Origin: Acarospora socialis | Lineage: Eukaryota > Ascomycota > Lecanoromycetes > Acarosporales > Acarosporaceae | DNA: 64,000 nt | Assembly: GCA_025617375.2 (NCBI GenBank) | Contig: JAMYGW020000005.1 | Location: 1,240,001 to 1,304,000, forward strand | Direction: 5' to 3' | In this document: in pieces, positions 22,042 through 33,982 of the stretch | How positions within the stretch are numbered: position 1 is the stretch's first letter | How the letters are laid out: every line of letters begins with the position of its first letter | Made by a program: the position numbers and the translations under genes | Notes under the pieces: model-generated | Databases searched by the model: none | What the model saw: the letters and a program-made list of their open reading frames with translations, nothing else | Told to the model about the DNA's origin: nothing

Positions 22042-23919
22042 CTAGCACAAGAACTTATAGGCCTTCTTCCACTTCGGCCACGACGCCCTCTCGGCCCTCT
22101 CCTCCGCGATCAACTCCGCAATATTCAATTCTCTGATGCCAGTGTGGAGGTCCATCATGTGGGACCGGATGAACGGCGTCTTGAACCAGAATTTGTAAAC
22201 GACGTAGAAGAGGATGACGATGGGAGCGGCGAGGTAGGCGCTGAAAAAGTTCTGGACGAGTTCGCTGGCCGACATGGATGCGTAGCCGACCGGCGCAAAA
22301 CCGGTCCAGAATTGGGCGATGAGAACGAGCACGTTGAAGATGAAGCCGATCCAGGAACCGATCACGCCCGGCTGCGAGCGGAAGGCGAGTTCGTCGAGGG
22401 TGTGGCCTTGCACGCGCCAGCCTTTGCGGAAACGGATATGTGCAAGGCAGATGGATCCCCAGGTGAAGATCGACGACAGACCGGAAAGGGCAAGCATCCA
22501 GTTGAAAGCCTCATTTGACTTGTTCGAGGCACCCACGAAGGCGAGCAGTCCGATGGCGGAGGCAATGCAAATGGACACGAGAGGACGACCTTTACGGTCA
22601 ATGTAAGCGAGAATCCTCGGGGCCTGATTCTGTTCGGCGAGCGCTGCAAGAGTGCGGGAAGAACCGTAGATCGATGAGTTGCCGACAGACAACACAGCTA
22701 TCATGATGACAACATTCATCACACTGTCTAACCCGCTGATACCAGCGTCATTGATGGCGATGACAAACGGAGAAGCCTTTGCATCGGACGAGGCCGTACC
22801 GTTGAGCAGACGCTTGTCGGTGTACTTGACCAGGAGCCCGACAAGGGTGAGAGAAACAATATAGAAAAGGGTGATACGCCAAAAAACTTGCTTGACGGCC
22901 GTCGGGAGGGATTTGCGGGGGTTGGCCGTCTCGGCGGCGGCAAGCCCCACGAGTTCGGTTCCAGCAAAGGCGAAAGCGGCCGTAACGAAAACGGAGCAAA
23001 GACCTTTGAAGCCATTGTGGAAAGCGCCTGGGTCGTGCCAGTAACGCCCACCGATGTAACCACCACGTGGTCCACCACCGCAGTTGAGGATTATCCCAAG
23101 GATGCTGGTCACAGTTAGTTGATACTGGAGGATGGTTCGCACCCAATAGAGTCCTTACATGAAACCAATGACGGCAATAACTTTGATAATGGAGAACACA
23201 AATTCAGCCTCGCCATAGCCCTTCACACCGAAGAAGTTGATCGCTACGATGACGACCAAGAAGATGGCAATCCAGGCGGCGTTGGATATCGGTGAGTTCC
23301 AATAGTCCACCGTGATAGATGCGGCAACAATCTCCAGAGGCAGCACGACCAGCCATTGCAAAGCGTAGTTCCATCCCATGGCGAAACCCCAAGCAGGGTC
23401 CAAGAAGCGGGTCGAGTATGCAGAAAAGGAACCGGCGACGGGAAACAAGACGGCCATTTCACCCAGAGCATGGACGGTGCAGTACAGCATCACACCGATG
23501 AGCATGAATGCGATGAGTAGGGAGGCTGGTCCACCGGCCGCCAGGGCTTTGCCAGAACCCACGAACAGACCGGTACCTTGATTGCGTGTTAGCACTCCTC
23601 AGTTGAAAGACACCATCCATCCGCCAGGTTCTCACGTACCGATGGAGCCACCGATTGCGATCATCTGCAAATGTCGCCCCTTCAACTTGCGCGACAATGG
23701 CGAGTCCGCCGTCGCCCGAGCGGCGCCTTCGAGATCGTATACCTTGCCATCGGCGCCAACGGTGCCTTTCGGTGTCGCATGCGCATTGGGATCCCGTTTG
23801 AAGCTGTCCAGAACACGACGAGGGATGCTGCCTCGAGTGCGCTCCGACTCTCCATACATCGGTGGAGGAGGAGAGATGGACTCGGCGGTGTAGCCGTTTC
23901 CGGCATAATCCTTCTCCAT
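22042..23919 (-). CDS. Amino-acid permease (YAT/AAT family)
   Basis: Plasma-membrane amino-acid/proton symporter of the fungal YAT family (Gap1/Dip5-like), 586 aa. Three exons: 23919-23640, 23576-23159, 23104-22042. The first ~80 residues are a cytosolic tail rich in Ser, Pro and charged residues. Then about twelve transmembrane segments begin at the family signature LKGRHLQMIAIGGSIGTGLF, which the first intron interrupts at Gly. Further family blocks are GEMAVLFPVAGSFSAYSTRF, WNYALQWLVVLPLEIVAAS, GTELVGLAAAETANPRKSLP and YGSSRTLAALAEQNQAPR. The C-terminal tail ends WPKWKKAYKFLC; a terminal Cys within such a tail is often lipid-modified in yeast permeases, which is only suggestive here. Substrate range cannot be told from sequence. 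The 3' end faces the histidine kinase gene. Confidence 0.93.
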
Positions 23920-24838
23920 CTTTGCTGGATTTTGCTACGAAGCAGAGCGGGGTCGTTGCTTGTGGCAAAAGACTGAGGCTACTGTCGATCCAAGATAGGT
24001 AATGGCGAAGTAAGAATGCGAAAAGCTATTCCTACCAGTTATGATATTGATGGTAGAAGAATACCTATCGAGGACCGAGTGAGCTTCTGGGTGGATGAGA
24101 GTGGAAGGAGTGGTGGGAGAGTTGGTTGTAAAGTGGACGGGGGATATACCTGTTCGATGATATAGTTGATCTCGATGAAGGCTGGTCAGCACTGGCATGT
24201 GTTGGTGGGGAAAGAAAGATGATAAGCTGCCCGCCCACCTCCGAAACGGAAGCGAATGCAAACGCCTCCCCTCGGCTTAAAGCGGGCCCACCGAGGTTAG
24301 TGATTTTCTTTTCGATTTTCCTTAGGGCAGGCACAATCAAATCAATCCCGTGTCCGTGGATATGACAATCTAGCAGTGCGCTTTTCGAACTGCAGCAGGC
24401 GGGCACCCTCCAACAATAATGTAATGGCAGTGGGATGGGACTACGCACTTGGGATCTCAGCTGAAATAAGAATCATCAGTGAGATAAGCACAAAGCATAA
24501 GCGTAATCTGATGATAACGGCGTTGAGGCTCAATTTCAAGTCGATACCATCTCCGATGAAAGTGAATACTACTCTGATGCTCGACATCTTCGAATCTTCT
24601 GGAACTTACACAGTATAGGTATGCTGCTGCCATTCTGATCTCCTCGAGGTACGAGTACCTTAGGTACTCAAGATAGTCAAGGTTCATGCCAAGCGGCCCA
24701 TTTAAATTAACTAACTATCTATCCAGTTTGAACTGAACTTCCCGATCTACATTGGTGGCTTGTAGTTGTACAACCTGAAGTTAGGTATGATAAGAGAGAG
24801 AGCACGGAGTAGCTCTGGAGAAGCCGCTTGCGCATACC
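23920..24838. other. Upstream region of the permease gene
   Basis: Non-coding by eye; presumably the permease promoter and leader on the minus strand. It contains the 17-nt near-palindrome GAGTACCTTAGGTACTC at 24,653-24,669, the clearest copy of a short motif dispersed through the window's intergenic DNA. Confidence 0.4.
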
Positions 24839-25005
24839 TACAGGATATGGACACAGCGGGTGGATAGCTGCATATGGGAAATCCTCTAAATTAGCCCTGT
24901 AAAAACTCCGCTCTCATACAAAATCTGTCAGTGTCATCCTGGACTTGATCTAAACTGGTGGTAATCATTTATGCAGCTATCCACCCGCTGTGTCCATATC
25001 CTGTA
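24839..25005. repeat. MITE-like element with 36-bp perfect inverted arms
   Basis: Two perfectly complementary 36-nt arms, 24839-24874 and 24970-25005, flank a 95-nt single-copy loop. The outer ends read TACAGGATATGG... and ...CCATATCCTGTA. If the terminal TA pair is a target duplication, the element is about 163 bp with inverted repeats starting CAGGATATGG, as expected for a Tc1/mariner-type miniature element. There is no coding capacity. A further 10-bp inverted pair (TATGATAAGA at 24786, TCTTATCATA at 25025) lies just outside and may be chance. No second copy was seen in this window, so mobility is unproven. Confidence 0.6.
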
Positions 25006-26058
25006 TATCTTTGGCATTCAGAAGTCTTATCATAGGGAAAGATAGATCTCCAAGTTGAGCTCATTTGCTCCACATGGAAGGAGAAGCTATGTGTACTCAA
25101 TAATAATTAGAATGCGAATGTTACAGTACCTTAGTATACCCACCTCTGGATCTCAACCCAATCGGCAACCTGTTCCACTTCAAGATTGTTTCCCCCGCCA
25201 TGAGAATGCCACTAAATTATGGCCTAAATTACGTATCGCATGACCTAATAATGCCATTCGTCCAGTCTCCTTGGCGGAAGCACGTCGGACATGGCAGCGG
25301 CAAGCCTGCAGGTCTGTATGTAACATCGATCCTTCTGGTGGCTGAACACATCGAATACGAATGAGACGAGACACGGAGGTGACGGTGAACTTACAGCGGC
25401 CGCCTGCCTCAAATGGAATAAACCGAACTGTCTTCGCGAAAGTCGTTCGAAGGCGGAGTAGCCGTCTTCCCCACTGAAAACGTCGCACCTGTTGAGGCTA
25501 AGGGTCCCGGAAACGGACCCCGGCGTCCCCTGTCTGCTTCGTGATCAGCGTGCTTCGCGGCCAGCCTTGCAGTGCTTCATCTGAATGCACATCCTGCGTG
25601 GCACTCGCACTTGATGCATGCCTTGCTGCGGTCGGGATATCTTCCCGCGGTCAGAGTACATTCGAATGTACAAGGTACTCGTACGCTTTGCAGTCATGCT
25701 CTCGGCTGCATATAACGGCTTGAAAAGTAATGCTAGACGATGCACACAACCAGACATGCTTATTGCTTATTCGTAGCCCAGGAGTCCGCGTGAGACTACA
25801 AGTACGGGTAAGCACTTGCAGTTTACCTCCCGATTGTACATTGCATCTGACCTGCATGGGCTGTGCCGCAATATAAGGGAGACGCAAGGTCGAGACCTGA
25901 CCTCCAACCCATCGTTGACCGGGATAGTTCCACACGACTAATTCATAATTGAGGGACTGCTTTACTTTAACTCAGGCTCCTGGATACTCTGATATTGTAT
26001 TTTGCAGAGACTGAAAAGGAAGCCTCCTTCATGATCATGAGGCCGTGTTTCAGACTCC
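25006..26058. other. Gene-free spacer
   Basis: About 1.05 kb with no credible exon on either strand, no RNA gene and no repeat beyond one more TACCTTAG motif near 25,130. Confidence 0.4.
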
Positions 26059-27056
26059 TCGAGACGTTGGACGGCAAAAGTGCTGTAATTTCATACCTTT
26101 GTCGAACGTCTTTAGGGCTTGTATGTTTTTGGAGAGGTCTGGATAGCCTATCCTTAATTCCTGGAGCTCTGCATAGTTTTGGAGAGGGCGAAATAAGGCA
26201 AGGAGACGTACTTACATATAATCATTGTTTTTCGGGCTATGAGATTAACCGTACGTTGATCGTTTGTTTGCTTTGTATACTCTGAGTCCTCCCAGACCGT
26301 TCCTGTGGCAGGGCATTGGTGAGAGACGAAGAGAAGTTGAACCCCATTTTCGTCGAACGTCTACAGAATTCGGAGCCTGGAGTACTCCCAGCTCTTTTGT
26401 TTCCTCATTTTCATTACTTCTTCGTCGAACGTCTCAAGACTTATTACTCTTGAGGAGCACTCCAGATCTCGATCTTTACTCACTTCTTATTTATGGGATT
26501 CTGCATCACCGTCAAGAGGTGATGACAGTTTAGCTATGCCTTCGTCGAACGTCTCTGCAAATCCGAAACATCCAGGAGGCCCCCACTTCTCTGGCAGCTT
26601 ATCTGAGGGTTCTTCGCACAGCACCTCCCCTTGGCGGTCAAGACAGTTTATCGCACATGTTCATCGAACGTCTCCGGCAATCTGAAACATCAGGGAGACC
26701 CCCAATGCAATGTCAAGAGAGCGCAGGGTCAAGTCCACCTAGGGTATGGCACCTTTCTCGTCGAACGTCTCTGGGTTTGAAGACCTTGAGGAGCCTCTCT
26801 GCTCTTCGAGGCTATGAAGAGCTTCTTTCTACTTTAGGTACCTTATGTCCCAGAGCCCTCCAAATCCTCATCACCACGACGAGAAAGTTCCGAGACGTTC
26901 GACAACTAGGTGTCGAAAACTCTGACATCACCTATCATCTGACAATCCATGTCTACTTCAACCCGTTAATGAATGTCAAGAAAGACCTGAGATGTTCAAC
27001 AACCGTCTCAACGCTCAAGGAGAGCTGTCTGTGCAAATGAACTGAGATGTTTGACA
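26059..27056. repeat. Array of dispersed GTCGAACGTCTC cores that changes orientation
   Basis: A 12-13 nt core, close to TCGTCGAACGTCT(C), recurs in one orientation at 26101, 26350, 26421, 26541, 26661 and 26758, with spacing of about 70-250 nt. It then recurs inverted as GAGACGTTCGACA at about 26891, and in decayed form as GAGATGTTCAACA (26990) and GAGATGTTTGACA (27044); a partial inverted copy lies at 26060. Similarity extends past the core: the units at 26541 and 26661 share a CTGAAACATC/CCGAAACATCC-like stretch and a following run of C; those at 26421 and 26758 share CTTGAGGAGC. So these are degenerate repeats of roughly 100 nt, not bare sites. No gene model fits; short frames give a recurring RRTS-x3-L peptide only because the DNA repeats. 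The family is not one I recognise. Confidence 0.6.
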
Positions 27057-27495
27057 GGAGATGTTGGAAACCCTAACGTTAGCTAGCGTCATGACTATTT
27101 CCACCGCTTTACCAGATTGGGGTTGTGTGATTGTTGTTGAACATCTACGCTTGTCTTGGCATTAATGCTGGGGGAGAGGAGCTTGGTTTGGGGGTCGTCT
27201 GCTGTTTTGGGAGGAGGAAGGTGGTGATTTGAGAAGGGAGGATGAGGGTATACTGTATGCTGCGGAGTGGGATGTCGTCTGTCGAGGCGTTTGGCTGTCA
27301 GGTGGCATGCCTCTGCACTTATGGGATGTCAACCATGTTAAGACACTTGCAGTCCGCAACCGATTGTGCACAGGATCCTGCTCAAACAGAACGTTATATA
27401 CACTGAGTGTCTATGATATCTACGATCTACATAATGCCCAAGACAAAGTATATACATCCCATAGGCTTAGGCAGGGCTCTAAGAAAACGAAACGC
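27057..27495. other. 3' flank of the thioesterase gene
   Basis: About 440 nt between the repeat array and the thioesterase stop; no coding signal, RNA gene or clear repeat seen. Confidence 0.4.
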
Positions 27496-28542
27496 CTACA
27501 TCTTACTACCACCACTCCCACGCCCCGGCCTTCTCTCCGCCATATTCCGCTCCACCCCCAGAATCATCGTGACATGATGACTCAACGCCACCACCTCCCC
27601 ACCCGCATCCATAATCACACACTCGAGATCCATCCTTCCGTTCCGAATCCGCTTCGGCCTGACCCTTGCAAAAAGCCACTCGACGCCCTCGGCCGGCAAC
27701 AGCTTCTTGATTTCCAAGTTCAGCAGCAGCGTCGGATACCAGTACCGCGCGAGTGCATCGGCCTTTTTGCCTTTGCTCTCCGAGCCCACATCCGTCGATC
27801 CGCCCTGTGCCCTGTCGACGTGATACGGGTCCTTCTCGGCGCGGTACGCCTCGACGACCTGCGGCCACATGTCGCTGACGTAGCCCAGGCTCTCGTTCGT
27901 GAAGCGCTCGCCGCTCGCGAAACAGAGCCATTCGTCGGCGATGGATCGGTCGAGCTGGCCGCGGCGCGGGAAGTGGAATCGCACGTTCTGCGAGGCTTTG
28001 CGGAAGGGAGCGAAGGGCATGTTGGTCTGCAGGGCCCAGTTGGGGTCGGCGTCCTGTTTCAGCCGGGTGAGATCGACGCCGTATGGGGCTGGGTGGAGGG
28101 ACCAGTTCGTCGGGAGGGTGAGGCCCGTTTCGGTTTGCATGTTGGAGTTGGTGATGTAGCCGACTACTTCGGTGCGGTCGTGCTGGCGGAGGGCGACGTG
28201 CACGGTGGAGGTTTGCCGGCCGAGTTTGGTGTCGTGCACGGTGAAGTGGGCGGGGCCGGCGGAGGTGCGGCGAAGGAATTCGAGGTGCAAGGTTATGGTG
28301 TGCGGTTGGTTTTGCTGGGAGAGGGTGGTGGAGAAGTGGGTGCGGACAACGTTGAGGAAGACGGAGGTCACGAAGCCGCCATGGGGCACTGTGTATTCAA
28401 TTGTTAGTCGCCGGATCTCGAGCGGGGAGAGTAATTGTTGAAAGATCTCACCGGTTCCGATACACCACTGCTCTGAGAAATGGGCCGAGTAGGAGTGGGA
28501 GTCCAAAGCCTTGACGGCTATGGCGTCCGCGAAGGAGCCCAT
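27496..28542 (-). CDS. Thioesterase-family (hot-dog fold) protein
   Basis: Fungal acyl-CoA thioesterase-like protein with a predicted double hot-dog fold, 327 aa. Two exons: 28542-28452 and 28388-27496. The 63-nt intron (GTGAGA...ACACAG) is in frame without a stop, so a read-through product looks possible, but removing it restores WCIGTVPHGGF, the conserved start of the first hot-dog helix. Other family blocks are NQPHTITLHLEFLRRT, TKLGRQTSTVHVALRQ and, in the C-terminal half, ARYWYPTLLLNLEIKKLLP followed by EWLFARVRPKRIRNGRMDLE. No signal peptide is visible; the C-terminus ends GGSKM with no clear peroxisomal signal. The substrate is unknown. The start at 28542 (MGSFADAIAVKALD) is the only in-frame ATG that fits. 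Confidence 0.82.
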   Translation of the reverse strand: MGSFADAIAVKALDSHSYSAHFSEQWCIGTGEIFQQLLSPLEIRRLTIEYTVPHGGFVTSVFLNVVRTHFSTTLSQQNQPHTITLHLEFLRRTSAGPAHFTVHDTKLGRQTSTVHVALRQHDRTEVVGYITNSNMQTETGLTLPTNWSLHPAPYGVDLTRLKQDADPNWALQTNMPFAPFRKASQNVRFHFPRRGQLDRSIADEWLCFASGERFTNESLGYVSDMWPQVVEAYRAEKDPYHVDRAQGGSTDVGSESKGKKADALARYWYPTLLLNLEIKKLLPAEGVEWLFARVRPKRIRNGRMDLECVIMDAGGEVVALSHHVTMILGVERNMAERRPGRGSGGSKM

Positions 28543-29488
28543 GGTATTCAAGGGCTTCCCGTAAATTTCATCACTGAAGATGAATTAATTGTTGTAAATG
28601 GAGTAGAGCAACGGTCCCCCCCCACAAAGTGTCATGCCTCGGCTGAACGAACGAATGGTCCGGCTCAGGCCACAGGGGTGCCAATCCGAACTTCGTAGGC
28701 TGTATTACCTAGTTCAAGCACAATATGTGCACGTCTCCTGCTACTCAATCAGTTGGCCTGACTGATGATCGCCTGAATCCAGTGTTTTCTTTAGTATCGG
28801 CTTATGAGGGATAATTAGAGCTCAGCCGGGCACCCAGGCCAGATGCTAAGCATCAGCAGACCCTGGTCAGGCCCAATAAGTCTGCCAGGTAAACGCCTCT
28901 TCTGCTTGGTATACGGCATGGTATAGTACTCTGATCCGTCAAGGACGGTGTTCTGCTAACATCGTAGTAAACACTGATTCAGAAGAAGGGATTCATCTTT
29001 GTTATCCAGAGAAAGTGGAAGTGACAAAGCTCACCCTCAACTTCCTCGCCAAGAGTAGACGTCTAAATATAGCCGCCTATATCACGCGCCGGCCCGTAGT
29101 AAATAGTATCTTCACGTTCATGTTTCGATATACAACATATCTTCGAAAAGACATTCATACAGTATATTTCAAGTGAGAGCACTTAGGAAGTCAATCTTAG
29201 CTTGGGATACAGCACTATCGACCCCGGACAATACAGCAATCCATCTCGCGCAGTCAGTTACAGCGCCCCCAAGCGGAGTGACATGCCAGCATGGTCAGAT
29301 TGAAGCCTGGTTTTGAGGCCTCTGCGGCCGCATCATTCTGACTTGTCCATACTCCTTGGATATACCATTCTTAGTCTTTGTTAAAGAAACAGCCATACTC
29401 CTCCGTCAAGACCCCAATCACTCCAGGATATCGGACGGCCGAGTCAGCCCTCCTCGGTGTTCAATAGCCCCGGATAGTCTAGGCAGAT
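28543..29488. promoter_or_regulatory. Divergent promoter region, thioesterase / ArfGAP
   Basis: 946 nt between two divergent start codons with no coding signal; should carry both promoters and leaders. I see no individual site I can assign. Confidence 0.4.
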
Positions 29489-32400
29489 ATGGGAATTGTC
29501 AGCAGCAGACCAGATGATGGTGCAGCAGTTTATCTGAGAGACCAAAGTCGACGTACGTGGACAAGAGCGATACCTGGCTGCCAGAGGTGCATGATTGACA
29601 ATAACTTCTTTCAGTGACCATCACCTCCTTAACCATTACCAATTCACGGCGCAAGGTCTTGCTGAATATCTTACCCAACGCCTTCCCTGCAACAAGAGTT
29701 TCTGCCAAGAGAGACCTCGGCGATGACAGAATTGTGGAATACGTACAGGTCAGCAACTACCGGACGTGTCTCTGCCGCTCAATGCTTATAGTTCTACAAT
29801 CTGCAGGATCCAGACCCTGGCCAGTCGTCATCGTCACCTACATTCATACTCCGACTGAATTCCGAAGACGAACTGAACTTCAACTTTACCTTCGTCGTCC
29901 GCCAAGGGCAAAATGGTAGTCCAACGAGTAATGGCGCTCTTCCCTCGTCAAATCCTCCCACTGAGACGGTTATCAATGGCCTCACCTACGTCTTTGCGTC
30001 GAACTCCAGAGAACTGGACAACCTCGTCACAAGAGAATTCCACGCCGATCCCAACCTTCACAAAAACTCCAATGTGCAATTAGTGGGGGATTACTCAACC
30101 GATGGTAGTCCCTCAGTACAGTTCTACTGGTCATGGAAATGGAGGCCGCCGAAGATGATGGAGGATAAAGGAGGAGGCTGGCGGAATAGCTGTAGCTTTG
30201 TCGAATACGATCAGCGAGCGCATCGATTAAACACCCTGGCAACCTTCTCATTTTGGGTTCAAAATACACAAAGACAACTCCACAGCCCGACCTTATTGTC
30301 ACCAGGTTTCGAAATGGTCGTACCGCCAAGACTCCGGGTACCGTCTTCTCAGTCTGTAACGTCTGGCGTGAGTGACTCCGAAGGGTACTACGACACTAGA
30401 GATCCTCCATCACCAGTCGAGACGGCTGTGGAGAATGGTCCCTGGCTGGCCCAGACTGTGACCAACAACACGACTAAGGTAGATGTTTCCTGTCAAAGGC
30501 CAGGCGAGGACATGAGCGCCGTTGAAGACGGGCCATTGTTCCGGGCTACCATGAAGGCATTAGAACAGAAGACGGGCAATATGCGGATAAAGATGAAGAA
30601 AGTACTTAGAAAGGCTGAAGCGGCTCAGGCGGCCCAGGTTGAGTGCAATGATGCATTTGCAGGATTCATAGAGGCACTCAGGGATGCGTCAGCGTCCAAC
30701 GCGAACGCGGTCCAGCCGGCTTTGGAACATTATTTTGAGAAGATTGCAAGGCAGATCCTCCTTTACGAAAAGCAGAACACGGTGCATCTACAGAAGCTTA
30801 TCATTGACCCTCTCTCAAAATTGTACAACATCGACATCAAACAAGCAGACTCAAAGAAGAAGGATTTCGAAGACGAAAGTAGAGATTATTACGCATATGT
30901 CAGTCGGTACCTCGGACAGCGTCACGACTCCCTGAAGGATAAAAAGCGCGCCGAGAGTGACTCCAAATATCAAAGTAAGCGGCGGACCTTCGAACTGAAA
31001 CGGTTCGATTACTCGTCATATATGCAAGACCTGCATGGAGGCAGGAAAGAGCAAGAGGTGTTGTCCCATCTCACAAAATACGCGGACACCCAAACCAAAA
31101 GCTACCTATCGACCGCAAAGAGGATTGAGGAAATGGTACCGCAGCTGGAGGCTCTGATCCATGAAGTCAAAGAAGCCGACAAGGAATTCCAGTTCCAGCG
31201 TACAGAAAGGGAGGAGAAGCGACGGACATTAGAGAAGAGCACCAAGACCTACATAGAGCCAGAGGCTGTTGCGGCATCATTAGCACCACCTTCAACACCC
31301 GCGAATAACGCCAATGGAGGCTATACGACAGATACCGACTTGAGTCGTACTGATAGTGACGCTTCAACCTTGAGACACGTATCGAACGGACTGTCAACGT
31401 CGCTTTCCCCAAACAATGTGGCAGTGGTAACTCACAGTGCGGTGAATGGCCTGTCAGCTTCACCTGCAGGACGACCTCTAAGCGGCGCGTTATCCACATC
31501 TCAAGGTCAGGATAGATTCAAAGGTATACGCGATTTAGAGGAGAAGGACCATGGCCTTGCGGCAGAGAAGTTGGCCGGTCAATTTCGCAAAGAAGGCTTG
31601 TTGTGGGCTCTGAGTCGACCAGGCTCACACCTGGATCCAAAAGGCCTGAACAAGCAGGCATGGCATAAGTGGGTTGTTGGATCCTTGACACCAATGTACC
31701 TGAGCTAACTTCGAGCAGGTTCTGGATCGTACTGGACCAAGGCAAGCTCACAGAGTATAGTAACTGGAAACAAAGGCTCGACCTCCATATGGAACCTATC
31801 GACTTGCGGTTGGCCTCAGTCCGGGAAGCTCGCAACTCCGAGCGACGGTTCTGCTTTGAAGTTATTACTCCTACCTATAAGCGAGTATACCAAGCGACAT
31901 CAGAAGAGGACATGAATAACTGGATTACCGCGATCAACAATGCGCTACAAAGCGCTGTTGAAGGTAGAGGGATACCGCAGGCTTTTACCCCTTCACCCTC
32001 GGGGGACAGGTCAATCAGTCGTGACATCGGTTCTGTCCTAACTGGAAAGAGCTCATCGTATTCCGGCCACCACTACTCACCATCTGGCTCAAACACGACC
32101 ACTCCTGCTACTAGCGTATATCGAAGAACAACAGTGGGTGCTAGACCCACCTATGGCCGGACCGACAGCAACAGCTTCGAGGAAGATCCTTCAAAGCTCC
32201 TTCAGATTGTCCGAGAGACGGATCAAGGCAACTGTTGGTGCGCCGACTGTGGCTCAGGTATCAAGACCGAGTGGGTGTCCATCAATCTCGGCATCGTCCT
32301 CTGCATTGAATGCAGCGGCATCCATCGATCACTCGGCACCCATATATCCAAAGTGCGCTCCCTAACCCTCGACACCACCTCCTTCACAACCGACATTGTC

Positions 32401-33039
32401 GAAGTCCTCCTGCAAATCGGCAACCGCGTCAGCAACATGGTCTGGGAAGCCAAACTCGACCCCTCACAGAAGCCCAACCCCCAATCCCTCCGCGAGCACC
32501 GACTCCGTTTCATCACCTCCAAATACGTCGACAAAGCCTACGTAACCCCCATATCCTCCACCCTATCCCACTACTCCACCCCGGACGAGACCCTCCTAGC
32601 CAGCGTCAAGAAAAACGACATTCAAGGCGTCCTGTACGCCCTCGCACTAGGCGCCAACCCCAACGCCACCGACCGCTCCCGCAACACCCACGCCGTCTTC
32701 CTCGCCCTCGCCGCCGCCGATCCCGCCTCGCCCGCCTCCACCTCGCCAGCCACTTCGCCGCGCTCTCACCCTCCCGGCAAAGTAACCGCTTTCCCGGTCG
32801 CGGAACTGCTGGTCCAAAACGGCGCCCAGATCCCGAGCCAGCTGCCGGCCTTCCCACTCTCGCAATCGGCTCAGACGTATATTGAGCAGAAATCTGGGCG
32901 TGGAAGTGGAGGCGATACGTTGGGCGCGCTGCCCAATATCAGACATTCGGGCTCGCCGGCGGAGAAGGAAGCGAAGTTGCAGAAGCGGGTTAGTGCTGGT
33001 GGGCGGTTGGCGGGGAGGCCGTTGGCAATGGATCGGTAA
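29489..33039 (+). CDS. csx2: BAR-PH-ArfGAP protein, Csx2-type
   Basis: ARF GTPase-activating protein of the fungal Csx2/ACAP-like group, 1126 aa; stimulates GTP hydrolysis by ARF at curved membranes in vesicle traffic. Four exons: 29489-29552, 29615-29748, 29807-31668, 31719-33039. The N-terminal module is conserved in fungi (TNSRRKVLLNILPNAFPATR, VTREFHADPNLHKN). A coiled BAR region spans ~305-520. A PH domain spans ~660-770 (HKFWIVLDQGKLTEYSNWK); the third intron sits inside it and its GTGGGT donor restores HKFW. The ArfGAP zinc finger at ~845-965 has CWCADC, then CIEC, with the arginine finger in GIHRSLGTH. Ankyrin-like repeats follow (LLASVKKNDIQGVLYALALG). Domain order matches ACAP proteins. 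The start is the first ATG in frame. Confidence 0.92.
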
Positions 33040-33982
33040 GCGTTGGAGGAGACTCTAAATCTCCTCTCGGTCTGATGGTATTGGTTAGCTCCGATACGGG
33101 GAATCGCCTTCTTTTTGTCAATGTAATCAGATTCATCAGTGGCGTTTTCATCGGTTTTGTTTCGTTAGATAGACGATGCGTCGACGTAGTCAAGGGGCGT
33201 CGAGCTGGGTTGGTAGCATGATAATCTTGGGGTCCGAGTGCAGGGGATTGGGCGGGGCGACTGCGTTGGTGGTTGTAATAGAGTAATGAGATACCATTGT
33301 TGGATAAATCGCTCTCCATCTCCGTTCGTTCACGGAGAAGAGGTTGGGTTTGCGAGGTGCCAGTACCATGGTAGGTTGTCAACGAGCGAGTAGGGCTTGA
33401 GAAGGGGAGACGGAGAGGTCTGCCTGCGTATGGTTTTCCTCCGGGTTGAGGTCGAACCAAGTAGAGTCAAACGTATCTCGATCCTGTGGGATGCTTTCCG
33501 TGAAGCCCTACAGCCGTAGTGCGACTGGGCACAACTAGGGCACGTCTATCAAGCCCTCACTTCCTCACAGGGGCCAAGGAAGAAACCCCGTGTCTCACCT
33601 TGTTCCTTCAGCTGATTGAACGGAATCCAGACACTTGCATATGTCATTCTACTGCAGACCATTTCCCTGCCCACTATAGGCCGCAGTTTAAAGTCCTAGT
33701 GGCCGTGATGCTCATGTTTGACGTTTCTCATGGTATATATGTACTTGTTTCTAAGTACGCTACCTCACCTTGTACCAGGTCCGGAGCGAAACGCTACAAT
33801 TGAAAGGAACAGTAGAGATGACGGACGCTATGCGGTTGACTTTTAGGGAAAGGATGCAGGTTTGTGTGTGAAGGCTTGGATGCATTGAACGCCGGGAGGA
33901 TAGAGGTCCGCATCTGACATGAAGACCGAAGACCGAAGACCGAAAGGGAAAGGAAGAGAAAAGATAACGAAACGGAGCTCGT
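33040..33982. other. Convergent spacer, ArfGAP / eIF3j
   Basis: About 940 nt between two converging stops. Contains AAGACCGAAGACCGAAGACCGAA, a short tandem of an ~8-nt unit, at about 33,921-33,943. No exon or RNA gene recognised. Confidence 0.4.

Noticed and set aside
27899-28441. Plus-strand frames opposite the thioesterase gene, including a 392-codon frame from 27,229
   Set aside because: They mirror a conserved minus-strand gene and have no family resemblance.
28389-28451. Reading the thioesterase gene as one uninterrupted frame
   Set aside because: The 63-nt segment has a clean donor and acceptor, and its removal restores the conserved GTVPHGGF block.
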